Source of the DNA: Prolixibacter bellariivorans ATCC BAA-1284
GTDB taxonomy: Bacteria; Bacteroidota; Bacteroidia; Bacteroidales; Prolixibacteraceae
DNA: 64,000 nucleotides
Reading direction: 5' to 3'
Assembly (NCBI RefSeq): GCF_000621705.1
Contig: NZ_JHXO01000013.1
Location: forward strand, 115,627-179,626
Below are positions 35,979-43,707 of the stretch, in pieces (the stretch's first letter is position 1; each line of letters begins with the position of its first letter). A model generated the notes under the pieces. The model was not told the origin of the DNA. It searched no databases and saw only the letters and a program-made list of their open reading frames with translations. Both the position numbers and the translations under genes were made by a program.

Positions 35979-36006
35979 GTAAGTTTACTAGAGAAACTTA
36001 AACGAT

Positions 36007-36252
36007 ATGGTTATGAACGATTGTTTTCAGTTTGGATGGGGCTGGGGATGGCCCTTTGGATGGCTCATTTGGTTTGCCTTTATTATTCTGGTCGTTTTAT
36101 TTATCGTGCGTTTAACACGTGGTCCGGTTTCCCAACCGCCAAGAGATATTGGTCACGACGCTGCTATGACGATCCTCAAAGAGCGTTATGCCCGTGGCGA
36201 AATCTCGCGTGAGGAATATATGGAGCGGAAGAAAACACTGGAGGAAAGCTAA
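36007..36252 (+). CDS. SHOCT-domain small membrane protein 2
   Basis: An 81-residue protein with a Trp/Gly-rich start (FGWGWGWPFGWLIW), one helix (about 18-37) and a SHOCT motif (ILKERYARGEISREEYMERKKTL). The motif shares ILKERYARGEI with the first SHOCT protein, so they are tandem paralogues separated by the HMA gene. Unlike its twin it has few histidines. An ATG two codons further in is an alternative start. Function is unknown; it is the last gene of the copper cluster. Confidence 0.78.
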   Translation: MVMNDCFQFGWGWGWPFGWLIWFAFIILVVLFIVRLTRGPVSQPPRDIGHDAAMTILKERYARGEISREEYMERKKTLEES

Positions 36253-36275
36253 AACGGATTCATTTTCCGTTTGTG
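36252..36275 (-). terminator. Short terminator between convergent genes
   Basis: AAACGGA (36252-36258) and TCCGTTT (36266-36272) form a 7-bp stem. Read on the minus strand it ends in TTTT, suiting the ABC-F gene whose stop is at 36278. Confidence 0.5.
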
Positions 36276-36277
36276 CA

Positions 36278-38149
36278 TCAAGCCAGTTCGCTGAGTTCGA
36301 GCCAGCGCATCTCTTTTTCGTCCAGCAGGTCTTGCAGTTCACCGTGCCGGTTGGATTGTTCGACCAGTTCTTCCGGCGATAAGTTGCCTGCATTCATCGC
36401 CTCTTCGATGGATGCTTTTTCTTTTTCTAGCTCAGCGATATCCGTTTCCAGCTGTTCGAATTCTATCTTTTCCTTATAGGTGAGTTTGCGTGGTTTCGGT
36501 TTGTCCTGTTTAGCGGGCTCTGCTTTTTCGGCTTTCTCCTGTTTTTCCTGTTTGCGTTCCAGCTTATCCTGTTCTTCTTTCCAGTCGCGGTAGTCGCTGT
36601 AATTGCCCGGAAAATCCTTGATTTGGCCTTTACCCCGGAAAACGAACAGGTGGTCGACAATCTTGTCCATGAAGAACCGGTCGTGCGACACGATAATCAC
36701 GCATCCGCTGAAGCTTTTCAGGTAATCCTCCAGCACGTTCAGCGTCATGATGTCGAGGTCGTTGGTCGGTTCATCCAGAATCAGGAAGTTGGGATTCTGA
36801 ATCAAAACAGTACAGAGATACAATCGCCTTCGTTCTCCACCCGAGAGTTTTTCCACATAGGAATATTGCACTTCCGGCGGAAAGAGGAACATGTTCAGAA
36901 ACTGTGCAGCCGTCATCACCTGGCCATTGCCCAGGTCAATCACTTCGGCAATCTCTTTCACGATATCCAACACCCGGTCTTCGGGTTTGAACTGCATGCC
37001 GTCCTGCCGGTAATAGCCAAATTTAATGGTTTCGCCCACGTCGATGGTTCCGCTGTCAACGGGAATAGCGCCGGTAACCAGGTTCAGGAAGGTGCTTTTG
37101 CCGGTTCCGTTTTCTCCCACAACGCCCACTTTTTCGTAGCGACTGAATTTATACGAGAAATCCTCCAGAATCCGGATGTCGCCAAAGCTTTTGGAAAGAT
37201 GGTCCACCTCCAGTATTTTTTTCCCCAACCGGGCACCTTGCACATTCAGTTCCACGGTTTCGTCCGAACGTCCCTGCGAGGCTTTTTCCTGCAGCTTGTA
37301 TGCATTTTCCACCCGGTATTTAGCTTTGTGTCCCCGGGCCTGTGGCATTCGCCGAAGCCATTCCAGTTCGGTGCGATACAGGTTTTTGGCTTTCTCTACT
37401 TCAGCGGTTTGTTGCTGAATTCGTTCTTCCCGTTTGGTGAGGTAATAGGAGTAATTTCCCCGGTAACGGTAAATGGTTTGGTCGTCCAGTTCCAGAATTT
37501 CATCGCACACCCGGTCGAGAAAATAGCGGTCGTGCGTCACCATGAAGAGGGTAGACTTCGCTTTGCCCAGGTATTTTTCCAACCATTCAATCATGTCCAG
37601 ATCCAGATGGTTGGTGGGCTCATCCAGAATGAGAAAGTCGGGTTCGGTAATCAGCACATTGGCTAAAGCCACCCGCTTTTGCTGGCCGCCGGATAGTTCA
37701 CTGATGCGCTGCTCAAGATTATTTATCTTCAGTCGTGACAGGATTTGCTTAATACGCACTTCAAAATCCCAGGCATTCAACCGGTTCATTTTTTCCATCG
37801 CCTCAGCCAACAAGTCATGGTTCTGGCTATCTACAGCTTCTTCGTACTGTTGGATGGTTTCTACCAACTCGTCCGATGATTTGAAGGCCGCCTGCATTAC
37901 GGTATCATCTGGATCGAGATCGGGCGTTTGCCTTAGGTAGCTTACACGGATGTCGCTGGCAATGCTAATGCTGCCTTCGCTGGGTGAGTTGATGTTGTAA
38001 ATTAAGTCCATCAAGGTCGATTTGCCAGTACCGTTTTTGGCAATCAAGGCAACTTTTTGACCTTCCGAAATGGTGAAGTTGATATGTTCGAACAGGGCGA
38101 GTTCGCCCCAGTATTTTGTCAGATTTTCAACCTGAAGATATGGCTTCAT
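36278..38149 (-). CDS. ABC-F family ATPase, Uup-like
   Basis: A 623-residue cytoplasmic protein with two ABC ATPase domains and no membrane segments. Walker A motifs are AKNGTGKST and GENGTGKST; signatures are LSGGQQKRV and LSGGERRRL; Walker B motifs are both LILDEPTN. A linker of about 80 residues joins them, and a C-terminal coiled coil (about 530-620, rich in K/E/Q) is typical of Uup. ABC-F proteins act on ribosomes or nucleic acids. The C-terminal coiled coil favours Uup, a DNA- and ribosome-associated factor, over EttA. A full-length antisense frame over it is a shadow. Confidence 0.92.
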   Translation of the reverse strand: MKPYLQVENLTKYWGELALFEHINFTISEGQKVALIAKNGTGKSTLMDLIYNINSPSEGSISIASDIRVSYLRQTPDLDPDDTVMQAAFKSSDELVETIQQYEEAVDSQNHDLLAEAMEKMNRLNAWDFEVRIKQILSRLKINNLEQRISELSGGQQKRVALANVLITEPDFLILDEPTNHLDLDMIEWLEKYLGKAKSTLFMVTHDRYFLDRVCDEILELDDQTIYRYRGNYSYYLTKREERIQQQTAEVEKAKNLYRTELEWLRRMPQARGHKAKYRVENAYKLQEKASQGRSDETVELNVQGARLGKKILEVDHLSKSFGDIRILEDFSYKFSRYEKVGVVGENGTGKSTFLNLVTGAIPVDSGTIDVGETIKFGYYRQDGMQFKPEDRVLDIVKEIAEVIDLGNGQVMTAAQFLNMFLFPPEVQYSYVEKLSGGERRRLYLCTVLIQNPNFLILDEPTNDLDIMTLNVLEDYLKSFSGCVIIVSHDRFFMDKIVDHLFVFRGKGQIKDFPGNYSDYRDWKEEQDKLERKQEKQEKAEKAEPAKQDKPKPRKLTYKEKIEFEQLETDIAELEKEKASIEEAMNAGNLSPEELVEQSNRHGELQDLLDEKEMRWLELSELA

Positions 38150-38169
38150 GCAATCCTTATTTTAGCCCT

Positions 38170-38177
38170 CAAAAATA
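38170..38177 (-). promoter_or_regulatory. -7 box of the ABC-F gene
   Basis: TATTTTTG on the minus strand, 20 bases before the ATG at 38149, matches the consensus. The -33 element is not clear. Confidence 0.5.
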
Positions 38178-38325
38178 GCAGGAATTACATGAAAAACCAC
38201 AATTGTTGACTGTTATAAGTTTAATGGGAAAATTGGGAAACGACTGAACAAAATCCGGTTGTTTTCAGTTGGAATGGTGATTTACATAAGCGAAACAATT
38301 AATTTTACCGCAAACGAATTAACCA

Positions 38326-38979
38326 ATGCAGAAAAAAGAACGCTTTGCCCGCATAATTGAGTGGTTTCAGAAAGAGATGCCCATTGCCGAAACCGAACTC
38401 GAATATACCAATCCCTATGAATTATTGGTTGCTGTTATTTTATCAGCACAATGCACGGACAAAAGGGTAAACCAAATTACGCCGGAGTTGCTTCAACGGT
38501 TTCCCACTCCCGAAAAACTGGCCGAAGTAGAGCCGGGCGAAGTATTCGAGTACATCCGCTCGTGTTCCTACCCAAATAATAAAGCCAAACACTTGGTTGG
38601 CATGGCCAAAATGTTGGTGGCAGATTTTAACAGCGAAATTCCGGACACGGTGGAAGAGTTGGTGAAGCTGCCCGGTGTGGGTAGGAAAACTGCCAATGTA
38701 ATTGCTTCAGTGGTATTCAATAAGCCGGCAATGGCCGTCGACACACATGTTTTTCGTGTGGCAGCTCGCCTGGGGTTGAGTACGAATGCCAAAACACCGC
38801 TGGAAACCGAAAAGCAGTTGGTAAAATACATTCCGGAAGATTTGATTGCCACAGCACATCACTGGCTCATTCTGCATGGCCGCTATGTTTGCCTGGCGCG
38901 AAAACCGAAATGTGAAAAGTGCGGACTGACACCTTACTGCAAATATTATCAGCAAAAGCTGAAAAAGGAAGAAGCTTAA
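38326..38979 (+). CDS. nth: Endonuclease III
   Basis: A 217-residue DNA glycosylase/AP lyase that removes oxidised pyrimidines. The helix-hairpin-helix is LPGVGRKTAN with catalytic K121; the catalytic aspartate is D139 in VDTHVFRVA. The [4Fe-4S] cluster has ligands C189, C196, C199 and C205, spaced C-x6-C-x2-C-x5-C as in E. coli Nth. Length is normal. It ends seven bases from the stop of the convergent ZIP transporter gene with no terminator between. Confidence 0.96.
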   Translation: MQKKERFARIIEWFQKEMPIAETELEYTNPYELLVAVILSAQCTDKRVNQITPELLQRFPTPEKLAEVEPGEVFEYIRSCSYPNNKAKHLVGMAKMLVADFNSEIPDTVEELVKLPGVGRKTANVIASVVFNKPAMAVDTHVFRVAARLGLSTNAKTPLETEKQLVKYIPEDLIATAHHWLILHGRYVCLARKPKCEKCGLTPYCKYYQQKLKKEEA

Positions 38980-38986
38980 TTCGTAT

Positions 38987-39814
38987 TCAGGAAAGCACCA
39001 TCAGGCTAAGCGCCATCACAGCCATTCCGCCAATGAGACCATAAACCGAGAGGTGATGTTCCCCATATTCTTCTGCCGATGGTAGCAGTTCGTCGAATGA
39101 AATGAAGATCATGATACCGGCGACACCAGCCAAAATATAGGCGAAAATCAAGTCCATGTTTTCCGGTGTAACGAACGGAAGAATCAGTAAATAACCAAGC
39201 AATGCGCCAACCGGTTCCGAAACTCCTGACAGGAAAGAGAGCCAGAACGCTTTTTTCCGGTTTCCGGTAGCATAATATATAGGTACTGAAACAGCAATTC
39301 CTTCCGGGATATTGTGAATGGCAATAGCAATCGCGATGGCAATACCGATGGATGGATCTTGCAGTGCAGACGCAAACGTGGCCAATCCTTCCGGGAAATT
39401 GTGAATACCTACAGCCACTGCTGTCATGATTCCCATGCGGTAAAGTTTCCGGAACGCAATGGCTTTGCTCTTATCGTCCATATCCTCTACAGCCTTAACC
39501 TCGTGCGGGTTTTCAAAATTCGGGATGAATTTGTCGATTAAGGTAATCAGCAACATGCCACCGAAGAAAGCGATTAAGGAATACCAGTGTCCGCGAAGTT
39601 TTCCTAACTTTTCAATCAGTATATGCTGTGCATGCGGAAAAATTTCCATGAACGAGATGTAAATCATCACACCCGCTGAGAAACCAAGGGCAACACTCAG
39701 TAACTTGGTATTGGTTCGCTTGGTGAAAAAGGCAATGGCACTTCCTATTCCGGTTGACAAACCGGCAAAAAGGGTGAGCATAAACGCGGTTAGAATATTC
39801 CCGGATATCTCCAT
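38987..39814 (-). CDS. zupT: ZIP-family metal transporter, ZupT-like
   Basis: A 275-residue ZIP transporter with eight helices. The metal-site motifs in helices 4 and 5 are HNFPEG (138-143) and HNIPEG (167-172), giving H138, N139, E142, H167, N168 and E171. ZupT imports Zn2+ and other divalent metals into the cytoplasm. It sits between nth (convergent) and a ferredoxin gene (divergent). The leader contains two copies of a GGCCGTTTTT motif 60 bp apart that may be regulatory. Confidence 0.93.
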   Translation of the reverse strand: MEISGNILTAFMLTLFAGLSTGIGSAIAFFTKRTNTKLLSVALGFSAGVMIYISFMEIFPHAQHILIEKLGKLRGHWYSLIAFFGGMLLITLIDKFIPNFENPHEVKAVEDMDDKSKAIAFRKLYRMGIMTAVAVGIHNFPEGLATFASALQDPSIGIAIAIAIAIHNIPEGIAVSVPIYYATGNRKKAFWLSFLSGVSEPVGALLGYLLILPFVTPENMDLIFAYILAGVAGIMIFISFDELLPSAEEYGEHHLSVYGLIGGMAVMALSLMVLS

Positions 39815-39842
39815 ATGATGGGTTTAGTGTAAGTTGGTTACA

Positions 39843-39912
39843 GGCCGTTTTTCCCTTATTATAAAACGAAAATAATAAAACCTCTTGAAAGTAACGGCTT
39901 TCGGCCGTTTTT
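39843..39912. repeat. Direct repeat and hairpin in the zupT upstream region
   Basis: GGCCGTTTTT occurs at 39843-39852 and again at 39903-39912, exactly 60 bp apart. The second copy is part of a small hairpin, AACGGC (39893-39898) with GCCGTT (39904-39909). No plus-strand gene ends here, so a terminator role is unlikely; operator sites or a leader hairpin of zupT are possible. Confidence 0.45.
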
Positions 39913-39961
39913 GGAATGATTATAAAATTCCCCAAAAAATGTTATTAACACATGTAGAGAA

Positions 39962-39991
39962 TTTGTTTTTTAGTCAATCTTTGTACATTTG
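39962..39991 (+). promoter_or_regulatory. Promoter of the ferredoxin gene
   Basis: TTTG (39962-39965), an 18-bp spacer and TACATTTG (39984-39991) match both consensus boxes. The leader would be about 34 bases. Confidence 0.8.
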
Positions 39992-40027
39992 CTCTTAATA
40001 AAATGTTATCAACAAAAATCCATTTAA

Positions 40028-40201
<174 letters not shown>

Positions 40202-40223
40202 TCTCAGAAAAGCATAAAAAATA

Positions 40224-40252
40224 AGCCTGTTCCAGTTTGGGACAGGCTTTTT
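40224..40252. terminator. Terminator between ferredoxin and yfcC
   Basis: AGCCTGTTCC (40224-40233) and GGGACAGGCT (40239-40248), with one G-T pair, form a stem followed by TTTT on the plus strand. It is shared by two convergent genes. Confidence 0.8.
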
Positions 40253-40270
40253 CATGTATAAAAGTGGCGT

Positions 40271-41866
40271 TCAAAAGCCGTTGAGTTTCATCGTCACGGT
40301 TGGAATAAGCAACAGAAAGCCAATCAGAATTAAAATAGCCATCAGGGGAGCAATCCACTTTACCCATTTCTCGTAAGGAATTTTTGCTACGCCTAACACA
40401 CCAATCAAAATCCCGGAAGTGGGCGTGAGCATATTGGTAAATCCATCGCCAAATTGAAATGCCATGACTGTTGCCTGCCGGGAGACGCCGATTAAATCGG
40501 AAAACTGTGACATCATGGGCATGGTTAGCGCTGCCTTGCCGGAACCAGACGGAATAATAATGTTCAGCATCGTTTGAAAAATGTACATCATGCCCACCGA
40601 CGCGACCTTACCCAGATTATTCATCGATTGAGCAATGTAGTGCAGCAGCGTATCAATAATATGTCCATCATTCAGAATAACGATAATCCCTCCGGCAAGG
40701 CCTACCACCATGGCAGCCGATAGAATATCCTTCGCACCTTCGATAAAGAGTTTGGTAATTTCGTTTCCGCTTTTCCCGGTCGCCAATCCTGATGCAATTC
40801 CTAATCCCAGGAAAATCGTGGCGATTTCCATCACGTACCAGTCGTAACCCATCACCCCGATAATAAGGAATACAATGGTGAACAGAAGAAGTGTGAGAAT
40901 AAAATAATGAACGGTTTTTCGTAAACTCAGGATTCCTGTTACCAGGAAAACAAAAGTTGCAATGGGAATAGCCGGCATCGGATACCTACCATTTCCAATT
41001 TTTAATTCCGTTACCGGATACCGAAAAGCCGTATAAATCATGATGACCGAAAGAATTCCAAATATCCACCAGGCAACTTTGGGCGTTTGGAACTTCAGAT
41101 TCTCAATATGAGCGTTTCCTCGTTCCCGCCAGTAAGTATCCTCTTCGTAAACAGGCGACTTTGTCGGATTTTTCTTAATCCTTCGAGCATAACGGATAAT
41201 GAAAACAAAACCGACCAGGTTAATTACCACCCAACTGAAAAGCCGGTATTCGATTCCTGAAAAGAGGGGCAAATTAGAGAGTCCCTGGGCAATTCCTATG
41301 GTAAAAGGATTCAGGATGGCGCCCGCAAATCCGAGTCCGGCGGCTACAAAGCAGAGCGATACACCGACAATGGAATCGTATCCCATGGAAATGGAAAGTG
41401 GTACGAAGATGATGATGAAGGCGATGGTCTCTTCACTCATGCCGAAAACAGCGCCAAATACCGAGAACATCAGCATGATTAAGACAAAGATGAGGTTATC
41501 GACGCCAATTTTTTTCAGCCAGCGGTGGTGTTCGAGATTGCGGGCGAAGAGAAGAAATGAATAAATTCCCATATCGATGGCCTTACTTTCGTTGACAATC
41601 CAAAAGGCACCTCCAATAATCAGGATAAAGACAATGATGTTGGAGGTATTTTCGAATCCTTTGAAAAAAGCTGAAAACACCTGCCAGGTTTGAGGCGATT
41701 TCTCGACAAAATGAAAGGAGTTACTATCGATAACTTCTCTTTGCACATGATTAACGGTGACCGTTTCTCTTGCAAATTCACCTCCGGGGAGAATCCAGGT
41801 GAGAGCAGCCGAAAAGAGAATGATGAGGAAAATAATGACGTACGTATGCGGTACTTTCTTTATCAT
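40271..41866 (-). CDS. YfcC-family (DcuC-like) carrier
   Basis: A 531-residue membrane protein with about 12-13 helices, of the YfcC/C4-dicarboxylate anaerobic carrier superfamily. Landmarks are LTWILPGGEF near the first helix, FGAVFGMSEETIAF, GFAGAILNPFTIGIAQGLS and the C-terminal IIPSGSGKAALTMPMMSQFSDL. Members carry dicarboxylates, amino acids or peptides, and the substrate here is unknown. It is read divergently from hutI across a 509-base region, so import of histidine or a related amino acid is possible but only a neighbourhood inference. Confidence 0.88.
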   Translation of the reverse strand: MIKKVPHTYVIIFLIILFSAALTWILPGGEFARETVTVNHVQREVIDSNSFHFVEKSPQTWQVFSAFFKGFENTSNIIVFILIIGGAFWIVNESKAIDMGIYSFLLFARNLEHHRWLKKIGVDNLIFVLIMLMFSVFGAVFGMSEETIAFIIIFVPLSISMGYDSIVGVSLCFVAAGLGFAGAILNPFTIGIAQGLSNLPLFSGIEYRLFSWVVINLVGFVFIIRYARRIKKNPTKSPVYEEDTYWRERGNAHIENLKFQTPKVAWWIFGILSVIMIYTAFRYPVTELKIGNGRYPMPAIPIATFVFLVTGILSLRKTVHYFILTLLLFTIVFLIIGVMGYDWYVMEIATIFLGLGIASGLATGKSGNEITKLFIEGAKDILSAAMVVGLAGGIIVILNDGHIIDTLLHYIAQSMNNLGKVASVGMMYIFQTMLNIIIPSGSGKAALTMPMMSQFSDLIGVSRQATVMAFQFGDGFTNMLTPTSGILIGVLGVAKIPYEKWVKWIAPLMAILILIGFLLLIPTVTMKLNGF

Positions 41867-41888
41867 AAGGAATTAGTTTAGCGGTTTT

Positions 41889-41896
41889 CAAAAATA
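41889..41896 (-). promoter_or_regulatory. -7 box of yfcC
   Basis: TATTTTTG on the minus strand, 22 bases before the ATG, fits the consensus. A -33 TTTG is not at the expected distance. Confidence 0.5.
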
Positions 41897-42138
41897 AGCA
41901 AATGCGTCAAATGAGGGAGTATTTCGGTCAATTCAATTTTTTATAGCTAAAAATGTGTTGGTAGTTAGTGTTTTACGTGGGTGGGAAGTCGTATTGAATT
42001 GAATTTTTGAAAGGATAAAAAAATTAAGTTTTTATGCCTGATATGTCTCATTTTTTATCTGCGTTTCCTTAAATTTATTTATTACTATTAAACTTTCATA
42101 CTTATAAACAGTATGGAGTTTATAAAACCATCTGGCCT

Positions 42139-42152
42139 GATTAAGCTTAATC
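42139..42152. promoter_or_regulatory. Perfect 14-bp palindrome, operator candidate
   Basis: GATTAAGCTTAATC is fully self-complementary and lies midway between the divergent yfcC and hutI genes, where a shared regulator could bind. Confidence 0.45.
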
Positions 42153-42375
42153 TGTTACTACTTGAGATGAAACTCCCATTCGTTTCAGAAATTAGGTAAT
42201 AGAGGTCGGTACTGATAAGTGATAGTTGAGATGCACGGATTGATTCTGGATTTTGTTAAAGGCAAATAAATGATCCATTGATTTTCCGGGTACGAAAAAT
42301 CGTATAAAAGCAAAAGCTCCTGGTTGGATATCCATTGTAAGGGTGAGTTTTCGAGGAGCGCTAAAAAATTAGCAG

Positions 42376-43626
42376 ATGAAAATATTGTTGGTAAATATCA
42401 AAGAGCTGGTGCAGGTTGAAGAAGAACCCAAACTATGGGTTGCCGGAAAGGATATGGCTAAAGTCCATACGATTAAGGATGCATTTCTTTTGCTGCGTGA
42501 CGAGATGATTGTTGATTTTGGTTCGATGGAGGAGTTGAACGGACGTGATTTAGATAATTATGATGTGTTGATGGAAATAGACTGTACGGGACGAATGGTT
42601 TTTCCATCCTTCTGCGATTCGCATACGCATTTAGTTTATCCGGCCAGCCGCGAACAAGAGTTTGTCGATAAAATCAAAGGGCTGTCCTATGAAGAGATTG
42701 CCCGGAGAGGCGGAGGCATTCTGAATTCGGCCAACCGATTGCACGAAATGAGTGAGGAGGAGCTTTGCGTTTCGGCTCTTGAGCGGATATCTGAAATCAT
42801 ATACAAAGGTACCGGAGCGGTTGAAATTAAAAGTGGTTACGGTTTAAATCCGGAAGATGAAATTAAAATGCTTCGTGTCATTCGCCGGTTAAAAGAGTCA
42901 ACTCCATTGGCCATAAAGTCCACATTTCTGGGCGCACATTCCATTCCGATGGAATATCGGGATAATCCATCAGTTTATGTCGATCAGATCATTAATGAAA
43001 TGTTGCCGCGCATAGCGGATGAAGAACTGGCTGACTACATCGATGTTTTTTGCGATACCGGCTTTTTCTCGGTTGCCGATACAGAAAGAATTCTCGAAGC
43101 TGGAACAAAGTATGGACTTCGGGCAAAAATACACGCCAATGAATTAGGACTCACCGGTGGGGTACAGGTTGGCGTAAAAAACAAGGCTCTTTCAGTCGAT
43201 CACCTTGAATATTTAGGGGATGACGAAATAAATGTTCTTAAACATTCGCAAACCATGCCGACCATTTTGCCTGGTGCTGCCTTCTTTCTTGATTTACCTC
43301 TTTCACCAGCGCGGAGGCTAATAGATTCGGGACTTCCGGTGGCATTGGCTACCGACTTCAACCCAGGTTCATCGCCTTCGGGTGACATGAAATTCATGCA
43401 ATCGCTGGGATGCATCCGGTATAAGATGCTTCCCGAAGAGGTAATTAACGCTACGACAATTAATTCCGCCTATGCCATGGGCATTAGCGATGGCTACGGA
43501 AGTATTGCCCGGGGCAAGGCAGCCAATGTGTTTATAACCAGGGATATTCCTTCGTATCAGTATTTTCCGTACGCCTACAACTCCGAACTTATCGAGACGG
43601 TAATCCTCAGGGGAGAGATTCAGTGA
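42376..43626 (+). CDS. hutI: Imidazolonepropionase
   Basis: A 416-residue amidohydrolase that opens the ring of 4-imidazolone-5-propionate to give N-formimino-L-glutamate, the third step of histidine degradation. The metal site shows H83 and H85 (DSHTHLVYP), IHANELGLTGG and ATDFNPGSSP; EIKSGYGL is the substrate-binding strand. Length and motifs match HutI. It is followed 81 bases later by ftcD, which uses its product. hutH and hutU are not in the window. Confidence 0.95.
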   Translation: MKILLVNIKELVQVEEEPKLWVAGKDMAKVHTIKDAFLLLRDEMIVDFGSMEELNGRDLDNYDVLMEIDCTGRMVFPSFCDSHTHLVYPASREQEFVDKIKGLSYEEIARRGGGILNSANRLHEMSEEELCVSALERISEIIYKGTGAVEIKSGYGLNPEDEIKMLRVIRRLKESTPLAIKSTFLGAHSIPMEYRDNPSVYVDQIINEMLPRIADEELADYIDVFCDTGFFSVADTERILEAGTKYGLRAKIHANELGLTGGVQVGVKNKALSVDHLEYLGDDEINVLKHSQTMPTILPGAAFFLDLPLSPARRLIDSGLPVALATDFNPGSSPSGDMKFMQSLGCIRYKMLPEEVINATTINSAYAMGISDGYGSIARGKAANVFITRDIPSYQYFPYAYNSELIETVILRGEIQ

Positions 43627-43707
43627 TGTATGAGAAAGATGTGAATTATCATGGTATTCTCAGTTTAACACTTCTATTTTGTAGTGCCTTAAAAAAATGA
43701 GAGTTCT

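Larger units (their letters stand above)
41867..42375. other. Divergent control region between yfcC and hutI
   Basis: About 510 bases, very AT-rich in the middle. It holds the yfcC -7 box and a 14-bp palindrome (42139-42152). I see no small gene and could not place the hutI promoter. Confidence 0.5.

Noticed and set aside
36623..37666. A 347-codon plus-strand frame
   Set aside because: It lies antisense to the ABC-F ATPase gene, whose Walker and signature motifs are intact; the frame is a by-product of codon use.
42316..42358. GCTCCT/AGGAGC pairing before hutI as a riboswitch
   Set aside because: Only six base pairs around a loop of about 30 bases and no match to a riboswitch core I know.
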